64,000 nt of DNA from positions 5,969-69,968 of the forward strand of contig KE159593.1 of NCBI GenBank assembly GCA_000403255.2, given 5' to 3'. The translations under genes were made by a program, and so were the position numbers. Source of the stretch: Lachnospiraceae bacterium 3-1 (lineage in GTDB: Bacteria > Bacillota > Clostridia > Lachnospirales > Lachnospiraceae). The notes under the pieces were generated by a model. That model did no database searches. It was given only the letters and a program-made list of their open reading frames with translations, and had not been told where the DNA came from. Shown here piece after piece: positions 1-7,162 of the stretch; the stretch's first letter is position 1; every line of letters starts with the position of its first letter.

Positions 1-8
1 AAGAAGGA

Positions 9-43
9 GGAAGGCAATGCGAAGCATTTTAAGAATGCCTTCC
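9..43. other. Leader inverted repeat upstream of the MFS gene
   Basis: Arms GGAAGGCA (9-16) and TGCCTTCC (36-43) can pair, with a further ATGC/GCAT pair inside. No T-run follows, so this is not a clear intrinsic terminator. It may be the end of an upstream intergenic hairpin or a leader structure. An AAGGAGGAG ribosome binding site for the following gene lies at about 87-95. Confidence 0.35.
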
Positions 44-100
44 GACGAGTTGCCGCCGAGCGAAGGCGAGGGGGCGTTACCTTAAAGAAGGAGGAGAAAA

Positions 101-1381
101 ATGGCTAAGACAAAAAGCAGTGGAAAAATTATTACACTTATCTTGATGATGTTGTCTTTAAACACCATCTATGTATTACCATATTTGATGTATACTTATT
201 ATACTCCCCTGCAGGAGGCTATGAATCTGATTGGACAGGATGCAGCTTATGGAAAACTGCTGAATATATACGGGATTGCAAATGTGGTCTTATATCTGCC
301 AGGCGGATGGATTGCAGATAAATTTGATGCGAAAAAGCTACTGGTTATATCCATGATTGGTACAGGAGCTTTGGGATTGTGGGAGGCCACCTGGCCAAGC
401 TATACCATGCTTATGATTATTCATATCGCATGGGCATTTACTACTGTGCTTACCTATTGGTCTGCATCCATCAAATGTATCAATTTGATTGCAGGCGCCG
501 ATGAGCAGGGCAGTATGTTTGGCACCTTGGAAGCAGGACGTGGAATTGTTGGTATCGTCCTTACTTCCTTCTTCGTTGCTATTTTTACAAAATTTTCTGC
601 AGACAGTGCAACGGCTATGAGCTATGTGGTAGCTTCCTGTAGTATTGTTATGATCTTGGTTGGAATTGCTATGATTTTCCTTATGCCAAAGACCAGCAGT
701 GATGGGTCAACCAATGAGGGACTGATAGATAGTATTAAGGTAATGCTGTTTGCTTTCAAGCTTCCCATTACATATCTCTTGGCAGGCATGATTTGTGGAG
801 CATGTGTGGCACAGGCGGGAATCTCTTATCTTGCTCCTTACTTGGCAAATGTTTGCGGCATGGACCAGAATATGACCGTTATTTTTGCAAATTATAACCG
901 GACAGTCTGTACGCTGATTGGCGCTGGTATTTCTGCAATTGCAGCAAAGAAGATGGGGCGTTCCAGTAAGTTCATGATCTATGCAGGAATTGGTTCGATT
1001 GCAAGTTATCTCATCTTGATTTTAGTTCCAGGTTCCGCTGCTATGATGTATCCCATTATGATAGTTATGATTTTCTCTACCTTATGTTATCCAGTATTCC
1101 GTGCCCTTTATTATGCAGTGATTGATGAAATTGGAACATCCAAAAACCAGGTGGGCAGTGTTATCGGTATCGCTTCTCTGATTGGCTTCCTTCCAGATAC
1201 CTTCTATACATCCTTGTGCGGCGCACGGATTGAGGCAGATCCAGTGGGAGGGTATAAGTTTGTATTCATTACCTGTCTGGCAGCCATGGCCCTTGGATTG
1301 GTGTGTGTAATCATTAGCGACCGATTGGTGTTAAAATACAGGGAGACGCCTGAATATAAAGAATCTTTAAAAGCAGAATAA
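101..1381 (+). CDS. MFS transporter
   Basis: This is a 426-residue, very hydrophobic protein with about twelve predicted membrane helices, the usual length for a major facilitator superfamily permease. The loop at residues 68-82 (GGWIADKFDAKKLLV) fits the MFS motif A between helices 2 and 3. A charged linker near residues 195-210 separates the two six-helix halves. The ATG follows a strong AAGGAGGAG site. The substrate cannot be read from sequence. An esterase starts 45 bases downstream, so the pair may import and then hydrolyse an esterified compound; this is an inference from adjacency. The nearby LacI-type gene could be the regulator. Confidence 0.85.
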   Translation: MAKTKSSGKIITLILMMLSLNTIYVLPYLMYTYYTPLQEAMNLIGQDAAYGKLLNIYGIANVVLYLPGGWIADKFDAKKLLVISMIGTGALGLWEATWPSYTMLMIIHIAWAFTTVLTYWSASIKCINLIAGADEQGSMFGTLEAGRGIVGIVLTSFFVAIFTKFSADSATAMSYVVASCSIVMILVGIAMIFLMPKTSSDGSTNEGLIDSIKVMLFAFKLPITYLLAGMICGACVAQAGISYLAPYLANVCGMDQNMTVIFANYNRTVCTLIGAGISAIAAKKMGRSSKFMIYAGIGSIASYLILILVPGSAAMMYPIMIVMIFSTLCYPVFRALYYAVIDEIGTSKNQVGSVIGIASLIGFLPDTFYTSLCGARIEADPVGGYKFVFITCLAAMALGLVCVIISDRLVLKYRETPEYKESLKAE

Positions 1382-1426
1382 TATTGGCATATGTCAGTTC
1401 AATTTTTTGTTAACGGAGGGAAAACA

Positions 1427-2440
1427 ATGTATAAATTTGAAATGCCAGAGCGCAAAGCAGACATGGAAGTAAATAAACCAGATCCTTATCCTCTTCTTTC
1501 AGAAGGAATGAAGCGTGTGGTTGATTATCAGGCAGAGCATTCCAAGGATGCTTTTGATACCAATTGTACCTGGACAGAGCTTCGGGAAAAATATATCAGA
1601 GAGCGTAAGTTTTGGAATGAGGGAGGACCTAAGCCTCATAAAGTGGTGAATACAGAAGTGGAAGGCCCAATTGGACCGGTACCTGTGCGTATTTATTACC
1701 CGGATGATAAACCAGGCCGAAATGCCCTTGTATTTATTCATGGAGGCGGATTTACAGTGGGAAACAATGATACCCATGACCGGATGATGCGGGCAATTAT
1801 GGAATCGGGAGAATGTGTAGTGATTGGGGTAGATTACCATCTGGCGCCAGAAGCAAAATTCCCAATTCCCTTGTATGAGTCTGCGGCAGTGATACGTTAT
1901 TTTCATGAAAATGCAGAGAAGTATGATATTTCTCCAGAACAGATGGCAATTGGAGGAGATTCCGGTGGCGCAAATCTGGCATTAGGAGCTAATCTGTATC
2001 TGAGAGATGCATTTGGCGGCAATGATTATATTGCTGCACTGCTTTTATATTATGGAAGTTACGGTATGTTTGACGGGTATTCCTGGCGGCTGAATGGAAC
2101 AGCGTTGGATGGTATGACAAAAGCAGATATGCTAGCTTATGTCAGCTATTATCTGGAGGAGGGGATGGCGGATATGGAAAATCCCTATTTCTCTACATTA
2201 AATAATGATTTGACGTATGGTATGCCTGCAACATATCTTTGCTGCGGGGAACTAGACCCATTACTGGGAGATTCCCGGGCGCTCCATGCAATTTTAAAGA
2301 GCCATGGGGTTTGTACAAAGCTGGAAGTGATTCCTGGCGCGCTTCATGCATTTATGCATTATGGGCGTATGATGGATGAGGCAGTACATTGTTTAAGGGA
2401 AAGCGGAGAATTTTACGCATCGGTGCGTAGAGGAAAATAG
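1427..2440 (+). CDS. Alpha/beta hydrolase, HSL-type esterase
   Basis: A 337-residue soluble hydrolase of the bacterial hormone-sensitive-lipase type. The oxyanion-hole motif HGGG is at residues 105-108 and the nucleophile elbow GDSGG at 177-181. The likely triad is Ser179, Asp277 (in GELDPL) and His307 (in GALHAF). I chose the ATG at 1427 because GGAGGG lies 8 bases upstream; an in-frame ATG at 1391 lacks a site. The protein has no signal peptide, so it should act in the cytoplasm, probably on short-chain esters entering through the preceding transporter. The exact substrate is unknown. Confidence 0.85.
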   Translation: MYKFEMPERKADMEVNKPDPYPLLSEGMKRVVDYQAEHSKDAFDTNCTWTELREKYIRERKFWNEGGPKPHKVVNTEVEGPIGPVPVRIYYPDDKPGRNALVFIHGGGFTVGNNDTHDRMMRAIMESGECVVIGVDYHLAPEAKFPIPLYESAAVIRYFHENAEKYDISPEQMAIGGDSGGANLALGANLYLRDAFGGNDYIAALLLYYGSYGMFDGYSWRLNGTALDGMTKADMLAYVSYYLEEGMADMENPYFSTLNNDLTYGMPATYLCCGELDPLLGDSRALHAILKSHGVCTKLEVIPGALHAFMHYGRMMDEAVHCLRESGEFYASVRRGK

Positions 2441-2454
2441 AAAATTTGTGAGAG

Positions 2455-2495
2455 CTGCTGTATCAATGAAAATGTAAATTTTTCAGATACAGCAG
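2455..2495. terminator. Hairpin terminator between convergent genes
   Basis: Perfect 10-bp arms CTGCTGTATC (2455-2464) and GATACAGCAG (2486-2495) enclose an AT-rich loop, and the 3' side continues as TTTCATTTGTG. It lies between the esterase and the convergent LacI gene and probably serves both. Confidence 0.7.
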
Positions 2496-2528
2496 TTTCA
2501 TTTGTGTCTTAATTAGAAGACCAAGCTG

Positions 2529-3572
2529 TTATAATTCCACATAAATAGGTGGATCTGGGTCAAGAACGACTCTAAGATTCACGTCCTCACCTCTAAGCTG
2601 GGACAGTAAAAGCTTTGCGCTTTCCCTGCCTCCCCGGATAAATCCCGGCCGACTGGTGAGAATCCTAATATTAGGAATGACAGGAATGTCTGCGTCTGAG
2701 AGTAACGCAATTTTCATCTGTTTGCTCTGCCTCTGATACAATGCAGCGCACAGATGCTTCACCATTACGCCCCAGCTACATATGACAGCATCGCTTTCTT
2801 CAAAAGAAATGAGATGAGGCATTACGTTTTGAACCAGAGATTGTCTGCATACATCGTCAATGAGGGGATAGCGGTCATTGGAAATAGAATGATCTGACAA
2901 GCAGGGCATTTTGCACACTTCAATGGAGGTTCCCGGGTACAGTTTCATTGCATTTTCTAATCCTGTGATACGGTAGGATTCCTGGAAAGTAGGGGCGTCT
3001 GGCTGCCAGTACAGGATTCTTCTGGTTCCTTCTCCAAACAGGCGGCATGCCACCTCAAAGGCGCCCTTTTCATAGTCGAAGCTGACACTGGCCAATCCCT
3101 CTTCATCTGGGCAGCAATCGCATGCCACGAATGGAAGATTGTAATCTTCAATGTCTTTGCTGCAGGATGGAGACAGTCCGTCGGAAGAAACATAGATAAT
3201 ACCGTCTGCCCGCCGCTGTAGTACGCTGTCAAGGTAGTAGGGGTGCTTCATATTGTCCCGTGTCTGAAAGCCGGTAAGCAGGAGACCGTATCCCTCTGCA
3301 CCCAGCTCTTCTCGGATGCCTTGAAGGATGCCGCTGAAACGGCTGTGGGTAATGGATTTTTCAAGGGCCACGGTAATGCAGTGGGTACTGTCATTGCGCA
3401 AGGAACGAGCGTTTTCATTGGGAATATAGTTCAACTTTTTGGCCGCTTCTAATACCTTCTTTCTGGTCTTGTCTGAAATTTTTTGATTTGGGTTTTTATT
3501 TAAAACATAGGAAACGGTGGTGTGTGAAACGCCAGCAGCCGCTGCAATATCTTTAATGGTTGTTCTTTGCAT
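2529..3572 (-). CDS. LacI-family transcriptional regulator
   Basis: A 347-residue DNA-binding regulator. The N-terminal helix-turn-helix begins TTIKDIAAAAGVSHTTVSYVL, followed by the hinge region and a periplasmic-binding-protein-like sugar-sensing domain to the C-terminus. An open frame extends to 3638, but the best promoter (-10 at 3629-3634) would place the transcript start near 3622. The ATG at 3572, preceded by AAAGGA, is therefore the realistic start. The gene converges on the transporter/esterase pair and is divergent from the MACPF cassette; either could be a target. A 9-bp inverted repeat sits in its 5' leader. The effector is unknown but expected to be a sugar or glycoside. Confidence 0.88.
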   Translation of the reverse strand: MQRTTIKDIAAAAGVSHTTVSYVLNKNPNQKISDKTRKKVLEAAKKLNYIPNENARSLRNDSTHCITVALEKSITHSRFSGILQGIREELGAEGYGLLLTGFQTRDNMKHPYYLDSVLQRRADGIIYVSSDGLSPSCSKDIEDYNLPFVACDCCPDEEGLASVSFDYEKGAFEVACRLFGEGTRRILYWQPDAPTFQESYRITGLENAMKLYPGTSIEVCKMPCLSDHSISNDRYPLIDDVCRQSLVQNVMPHLISFEESDAVICSWGVMVKHLCAALYQRQSKQMKIALLSDADIPVIPNIRILTSRPGFIRGGRESAKLLLSQLRGEDVNLRVVLDPDPPIYVEL

Positions 3573-3591
3573 GGTTCTTAATATCCTTTGC

Positions 3592-3615
3592 TCCAACAGC
3601 ATCCTGGCTGTTGGA
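3592..3615. promoter_or_regulatory. Inverted repeat in the LacI-gene leader
   Basis: TCCAACAGC (3592-3600) and GCTGTTGGA (3607-3615) are perfect 9-bp arms around a 6-base loop, lying between the predicted transcript start and the ribosome binding site of the LacI-type gene. It could be an autoregulatory operator or an RNA hairpin; sequence alone does not decide. Confidence 0.5.
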
Positions 3616-3628
3616 AGAGTTTTCTTTG

Positions 3629-3657
3629 ATGATATCATTTTTTTCGGATGCTTTCAA
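3629..3657 (-). promoter_or_regulatory. Predicted SigA promoter of the LacI gene
   Basis: On the minus strand, TTGAAA (3657-3652) and TATCAT (3634-3629) are separated by 17 bases, upstream of the regulator. Confidence 0.6.
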
Positions 3658-3687
3658 GTTTCAAATTACTTTGATTTGTTTCATGCG

Positions 3688-3716
3688 TTGCATTTCCAAA
3701 ATCCATATGATATATT
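3688..3716 (+). promoter_or_regulatory. Predicted SigA promoter of the MACPF cassette
   Basis: TTGCAT (3688-3693) and TATATT (3711-3716) are separated by 17 bases and lie 75 bases before the first gene of the three-gene cassette. It is divergent from the LacI promoter, with about 30 bases between the two -35 boxes, so a regulator bound here could affect both. Confidence 0.6.
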
Positions 3717-3791
3717 TATGGTACAACTGGAGGGATTTGCCAGAAGCAAAGCATTTTCGTGAAAAGTATTTAATGAGTAGGGAGGAATGGA

Positions 3792-4088
3792 ATGGACTGT
3801 CAAATTAAATGTTCAAAAGGCACAAAGCCAGAGGATGTTATTTCTTTAAAATTTGAAGGCAAGGATCTTGCGGTAACAGATTCAGAAAGCACGGCATTTC
3901 TTAGCCTTGCGGATGTAAGAAAACGTCTGATTAAGGAAAATTTTATTGGCATGGACAGAGAAGAATATGTCTGGAGATTTGTTGCGTCAAAGGTAAAAGG
4001 TGATGAAAAAGGGAATGTGAGATATAGTGATAGGATAATCGCAACATTGACAGAGGAGCTATATCCCGCCAAAAAAATTGATTATTAA
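3792..4088 (+). CDS. Hypothetical protein, first gene of MACPF cassette
   Basis: A 98-residue protein that I do not recognise. It starts at an ATG preceded by GGGAGG. It has no signal peptide, membrane helix or cysteine-rich motif, apart from two early cysteines (CQIKC). The charged middle part (ADVRKRLIKENFIG) looks helical. It overlaps the next gene by 11 bases, so translation is probably coupled. Its place ahead of a perforin-fold protein suggests an accessory, chaperone or immunity role, but that is inference from position only. Confidence 0.65.
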   Translation: MDCQIKCSKGTKPEDVISLKFEGKDLAVTDSESTAFLSLADVRKRLIKENFIGMDREEYVWRFVASKVKGDEKGNVRYSDRIIATLTEELYPAKKIDY

Positions 4089-4980
4089 TAATGAAAATGA
4101 ATTAATCATTACCAATGTTGAGGCAGTGGGGAGGCCCGACTTAATTGGGTTTGCCACGGATTATTTTAATAATGGGAAATTAAAGGTCACTTGCCGTCTC
4201 AGAGATTATATGGAAGGAGACAGCCAAAAAAATGCTGGAAAGTTTCAGCCGTTAATGATAACGGATCTGATTTCTGTCCGGGAGGAGGATGATATTAATT
4301 ATAAATTTGCCTGCGTATGCTGTGAGGATTCCGTTGTGGAATTTCCTGTGGAGAGCTTTGGATCAATCGGCTTTGCCGTCAAAGCGGAACTGAATAATGA
4401 AATCATCTATAGCAGCGGGGTGCGCTGGTCCGACGGCGAATATGACCAATATGGAAAAGGAACGGTCAATCGTATAGAAAGAGATGGAAAAACATTTGAC
4501 ATTGTGGTGAAAAATGTTACGAAGGATACCAGCATGGTTCCAGGACAGGCAATCCGTTATCAAAAGATTACGATATACACACAGGATCTTTTAAGCTGGC
4601 ATGATCTTGACACCAATAAGGAGATTACTGCTGATGAGGTAAGGGCAAAGGATAGGAATAATGCAAGGATGCTGAGAGTGGGAAGACCAGCGGCAAATTT
4701 AATGGGAACGGGAAAGAGAGCAATGCAAACAGATGATAATTCTCATAAGACGCAGATCACATTGCCGGCGGGCAGTTATGATCCGGGGAAGATAGAGGAA
4801 GGTCAGGAGATTACGATTCGATATGGACGCTGGTGTCTTGGCAAAGTTTCAGAGAGCCGTCTCGGGTCCGTGAATATCTATATGTTTGTTTTTAAGACAA
4901 GGGAAGAGGCTGAAAAAGTTATAGGAAGATATAATTCATTGACGGAGAGTAAGCAGGCAAGATACTGGGGGATAAGATAA
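4078..4980 (+). CDS. Hypothetical protein, second gene of MACPF cassette
   Basis: A 300-residue soluble protein with no recognised family. The frame opens at a TTG within the end of the previous gene. The next in-frame ATG is at 4210, so the start is uncertain and may rely on translational coupling. The composition suggests a beta-rich N-terminal two thirds with alternating hydrophobic and polar residues. The C-terminal segment includes a glycine/arginine-rich part (GRPAANLMGTGKRAMQ) and ends YWGIR. The stop overlaps the ATG of the MACPF gene by one base. A partner or targeting subunit for the pore-forming protein is possible; nothing in the sequence proves it. Confidence 0.65.
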   Translation: MIINNENELIITNVEAVGRPDLIGFATDYFNNGKLKVTCRLRDYMEGDSQKNAGKFQPLMITDLISVREEDDINYKFACVCCEDSVVEFPVESFGSIGFAVKAELNNEIIYSSGVRWSDGEYDQYGKGTVNRIERDGKTFDIVVKNVTKDTSMVPGQAIRYQKITIYTQDLLSWHDLDTNKEITADEVRAKDRNNARMLRVGRPAANLMGTGKRAMQTDDNSHKTQITLPAGSYDPGKIEEGQEITIRYGRWCLGKVSESRLGSVNIYMFVFKTREEAEKVIGRYNSLTESKQARYWGIR

Positions 4981-6218
4981 TGACGGAGCTTATACAAATA
5001 AATCATACAAATGGAAACAGAGAATCGCTGTCGCTGGATACAGAGAAATATCTTAGTGAAATTCGCAGAGTGCTCATGGATAAAAAACTGATGCAGGATG
5101 TGGATTATTTTCTAAATGGAAGTTCAAGAATCAATCGATCATCGGAGACAGAAATCACACTGGACAAGCTTTTGAATGGAGAAAAGATTTTATACTTAGG
5201 GAGTGGATGTGTGATTGGGGAGCATACAACGTTTGAAGAGTTTGTCAGAATGGGAAATGATGAGAAGATATCTTTTTTCCATCAAAATCAGGTTACCCAC
5301 GGGATTACCTTTACCAGCAGCGGCATGGAACGGTCCTTTCGGAGTATGTATACATTACTGGAACCGCCGCTTATGGCAAAAGAGACTGTAAATACGAAAA
5401 TGGAATCCAGCTATGCCTTTTCAGAAATGAAAAGGAATATCAATTTGGTAAGCTCCAATCAGGCATCCATTGCATTTCATTCACCGTATGCCAATGCTAA
5501 GTCAGAATACGAGCATGAAAAAAGCAAGTCGGTAACATCATCGAAGATTACGGAGTATCTATTATCTAAATTTGTTATTTCACAGGCAAGGTTTGAAGTC
5601 AATCCTTCGAAGGTCTCTGTGAATATGGATTTTTTTCATGAAGTAAGCGCAACGGTGTATTCCGAGAAAGAAGATCAACAGAAGGCAGCAGATTTGATGA
5701 TGGTATTGGAACGCTGGGGCTTGTATCTTCCTTTGGAGTTTACAATGGGCGGAGCCCTCTATACCTCGGATGAAAAGCAGATTACGGAATTCAAAGAAAC
5801 AAAACAGGATAAGGAAAAATTTTCTGTTGCCGCTGATGTAGCCTTTAGCGGGTATGGAGGCGGATTCAGCTATGGCGGTTCCACAGAGGAGAGCGAGTCA
5901 GGCAGCCAGAAAGAGGAGTTCAAAAACCTTAGGGTCAGTCAGATTGGCGGCGCTCCAGGAAATATCGAAAGTAAAGTTGATTTTGCAGATAGTTTGAAAG
6001 AAATGTCCACGTGGGAAATGGTGGATATTAAAAAATTTTATCCAAGTATTTTACTGCTGCGCAATGTGAAAATAGACGGGAAGAAAACCACCTTGTTTAA
6101 GGATATTTTAGGCATATTGAATGAAAATTATTATATTGAGTCAGTAAAAAAGATACAGCCATATATCAATATGCTTGAATATACCACGTCTGTGGAGGCG
6201 CTGGTCAGTCCATTTTAG
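4980..6218 (+). CDS. MACPF (perforin-like) domain protein
   Basis: A 412-residue protein with a recognisable MACPF signature at residues 246-258: WGLY followed by L, six residues and GG. The family pattern is [YW]-G-x-[HY]-[FYL]-x6-GG. Downstream, residues about 285-300 are glycine/serine-rich (YGGGFSYGGS), then comes an IGG-x-PG segment and a tryptophan-containing stretch (STWEMVDIKKFYP), in the order expected after the signature. The region before it, roughly 110-245, fits the rest of the domain. There is no signal peptide, transmembrane helix or separate C-terminal binding domain. Known MACPF proteins oligomerise into membrane pores. Here it is the last gene of a tightly overlapping three-gene unit. 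Target and export route are unknown. Confidence 0.72.
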   Translation: MTELIQINHTNGNRESLSLDTEKYLSEIRRVLMDKKLMQDVDYFLNGSSRINRSSETEITLDKLLNGEKILYLGSGCVIGEHTTFEEFVRMGNDEKISFFHQNQVTHGITFTSSGMERSFRSMYTLLEPPLMAKETVNTKMESSYAFSEMKRNINLVSSNQASIAFHSPYANAKSEYEHEKSKSVTSSKITEYLLSKFVISQARFEVNPSKVSVNMDFFHEVSATVYSEKEDQQKAADLMMVLERWGLYLPLEFTMGGALYTSDEKQITEFKETKQDKEKFSVAADVAFSGYGGGFSYGGSTEESESGSQKEEFKNLRVSQIGGAPGNIESKVDFADSLKEMSTWEMVDIKKFYPSILLLRNVKIDGKKTTLFKDILGILNENYYIESVKKIQPYINMLEYTTSVEALVSPF

Positions 6219-6238
6219 AACGGCAGTGCAGAATCGTA

Positions 6239-6306
6239 AGGGGCTGTCACATTAAGCAAAACATATACAAGATATAGTATATGTTTTGCTTAGTGCGACA
6301 GCCCCT
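6239..6306. terminator. Long hairpin, bidirectional terminator
   Basis: AGGGGCTGTC (6239-6248) pairs with GACAGCCCCT (6297-6306), and the inner arms around TAAGCAAAACATATA/TATATGTTTTGCTTA extend the stem to almost 30 bp. It sits between the MACPF gene and a convergent gene, and TTTTTATAA follows on the plus strand. The outer GGGGCTGTC motif resembles the hairpin at 21456-21506. Confidence 0.75.
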
Positions 6307-6314
6307 CAGTGTTT

Positions 6315-7136
6315 TTATAAGATCAGCCATTTTGTCTCGGCTTCTTTTGTACAGTGATTGATAAAAGGAATATTATCGGAAAGTCCGCGTTTTTTAAATT
6401 CCTTTGATAACAAATCTTGAAATTCTTGTGGGGAGATATTCTTGGATTTGGTCTTCGTAATAACATCATATACACCGTCTGCCCTTGGTTCGGAGAAGGT
6501 CATATCCTGCCTGTGATAGGCAATTCCCTCGCCAAATCCCACAGGGGAATAGCGGCTGGGCTGCCAAACGAACTGGGGCAGCCCAGCATGTTTGGAACAG
6601 AAATGAGACAGATACTTCATCTGTTGCCCGAGAATTTTGGAAATAGGCGGGCACTCTCCTTTTGGGGAAAGAGGGATTTTGTTATATATCACGATTTTAT
6701 CCATTTTAACAGCTCTGTTACTGTTATTGCCCAATAAAATTTTATATTGGTAAATGGTCTGCGTAATTTGAGGATATTGCTGATTCTGACAGTAATCATA
6801 TAATTGGCAGGCTATTTTTATGGCCGTTGTCTGGGAAATAAGGTTGGCAACTACCCGGGCAACTAGAAAGCGGCTTTGAGGACTTCCATTGCCAGGATCA
6901 ATAAAATAGTATTGCCGCCCGTTCCAATTGATAAAGCTGCTCTGTGATATTTTTTGAAATGACTGCGCCAAAGGTTTGGAAACCGAATCAAAATACCGGT
7001 TTCCTTCCTGAGGCGGTTCGCAAGTGAGAAAATCATATACCTCCTCTCTTTTGATATTTGGAGCTTTACAGCGGCCGTTTTCGTCATAATAGTTCTGATA
7101 GACTGATGTTATCATATCAAAATAGGCTGAATACAT
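6315..7136 (-). CDS. Hypothetical protein downstream of alpha-galactosidase
   Basis: A 273-residue soluble protein of no family I recognise. The ATG has a good AAAGGAGAG site. It contains aromatic-rich segments (WNGRQYYFIDPGNG near residue 71) and a helical C-terminal end (SPQEFQDLLSKEFKKRGL). No signal peptide, membrane helix or obvious catalytic motif is visible. It starts 26 bases after the alpha-galactosidase stop on the same strand, so the two are probably co-transcribed. It converges on the MACPF gene across a strong hairpin, so it is not part of that transcript. Confidence 0.65.
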   Translation of the reverse strand: MYSAYFDMITSVYQNYYDENGRCKAPNIKREEVYDFLTCEPPQEGNRYFDSVSKPLAQSFQKISQSSFINWNGRQYYFIDPGNGSPQSRFLVARVVANLISQTTAIKIACQLYDYCQNQQYPQITQTIYQYKILLGNNSNRAVKMDKIVIYNKIPLSPKGECPPISKILGQQMKYLSHFCSKHAGLPQFVWQPSRYSPVGFGEGIAYHRQDMTFSEPRADGVYDVITKTKSKNISPQEFQDLLSKEFKKRGLSDNIPFINHCTKEAETKWLIL

Positions 7137-7162
7137 AGTAACTCTCCTTTTGAAAGGAATTT

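Noticed and set aside
3517-3808. Two plus-strand frames overlapping the LacI gene 5' end and promoter region
   Set aside because: They span both divergent promoters and the inverted repeat, and lack ribosome binding sites. The gene after them has a clear GGGAGG site.
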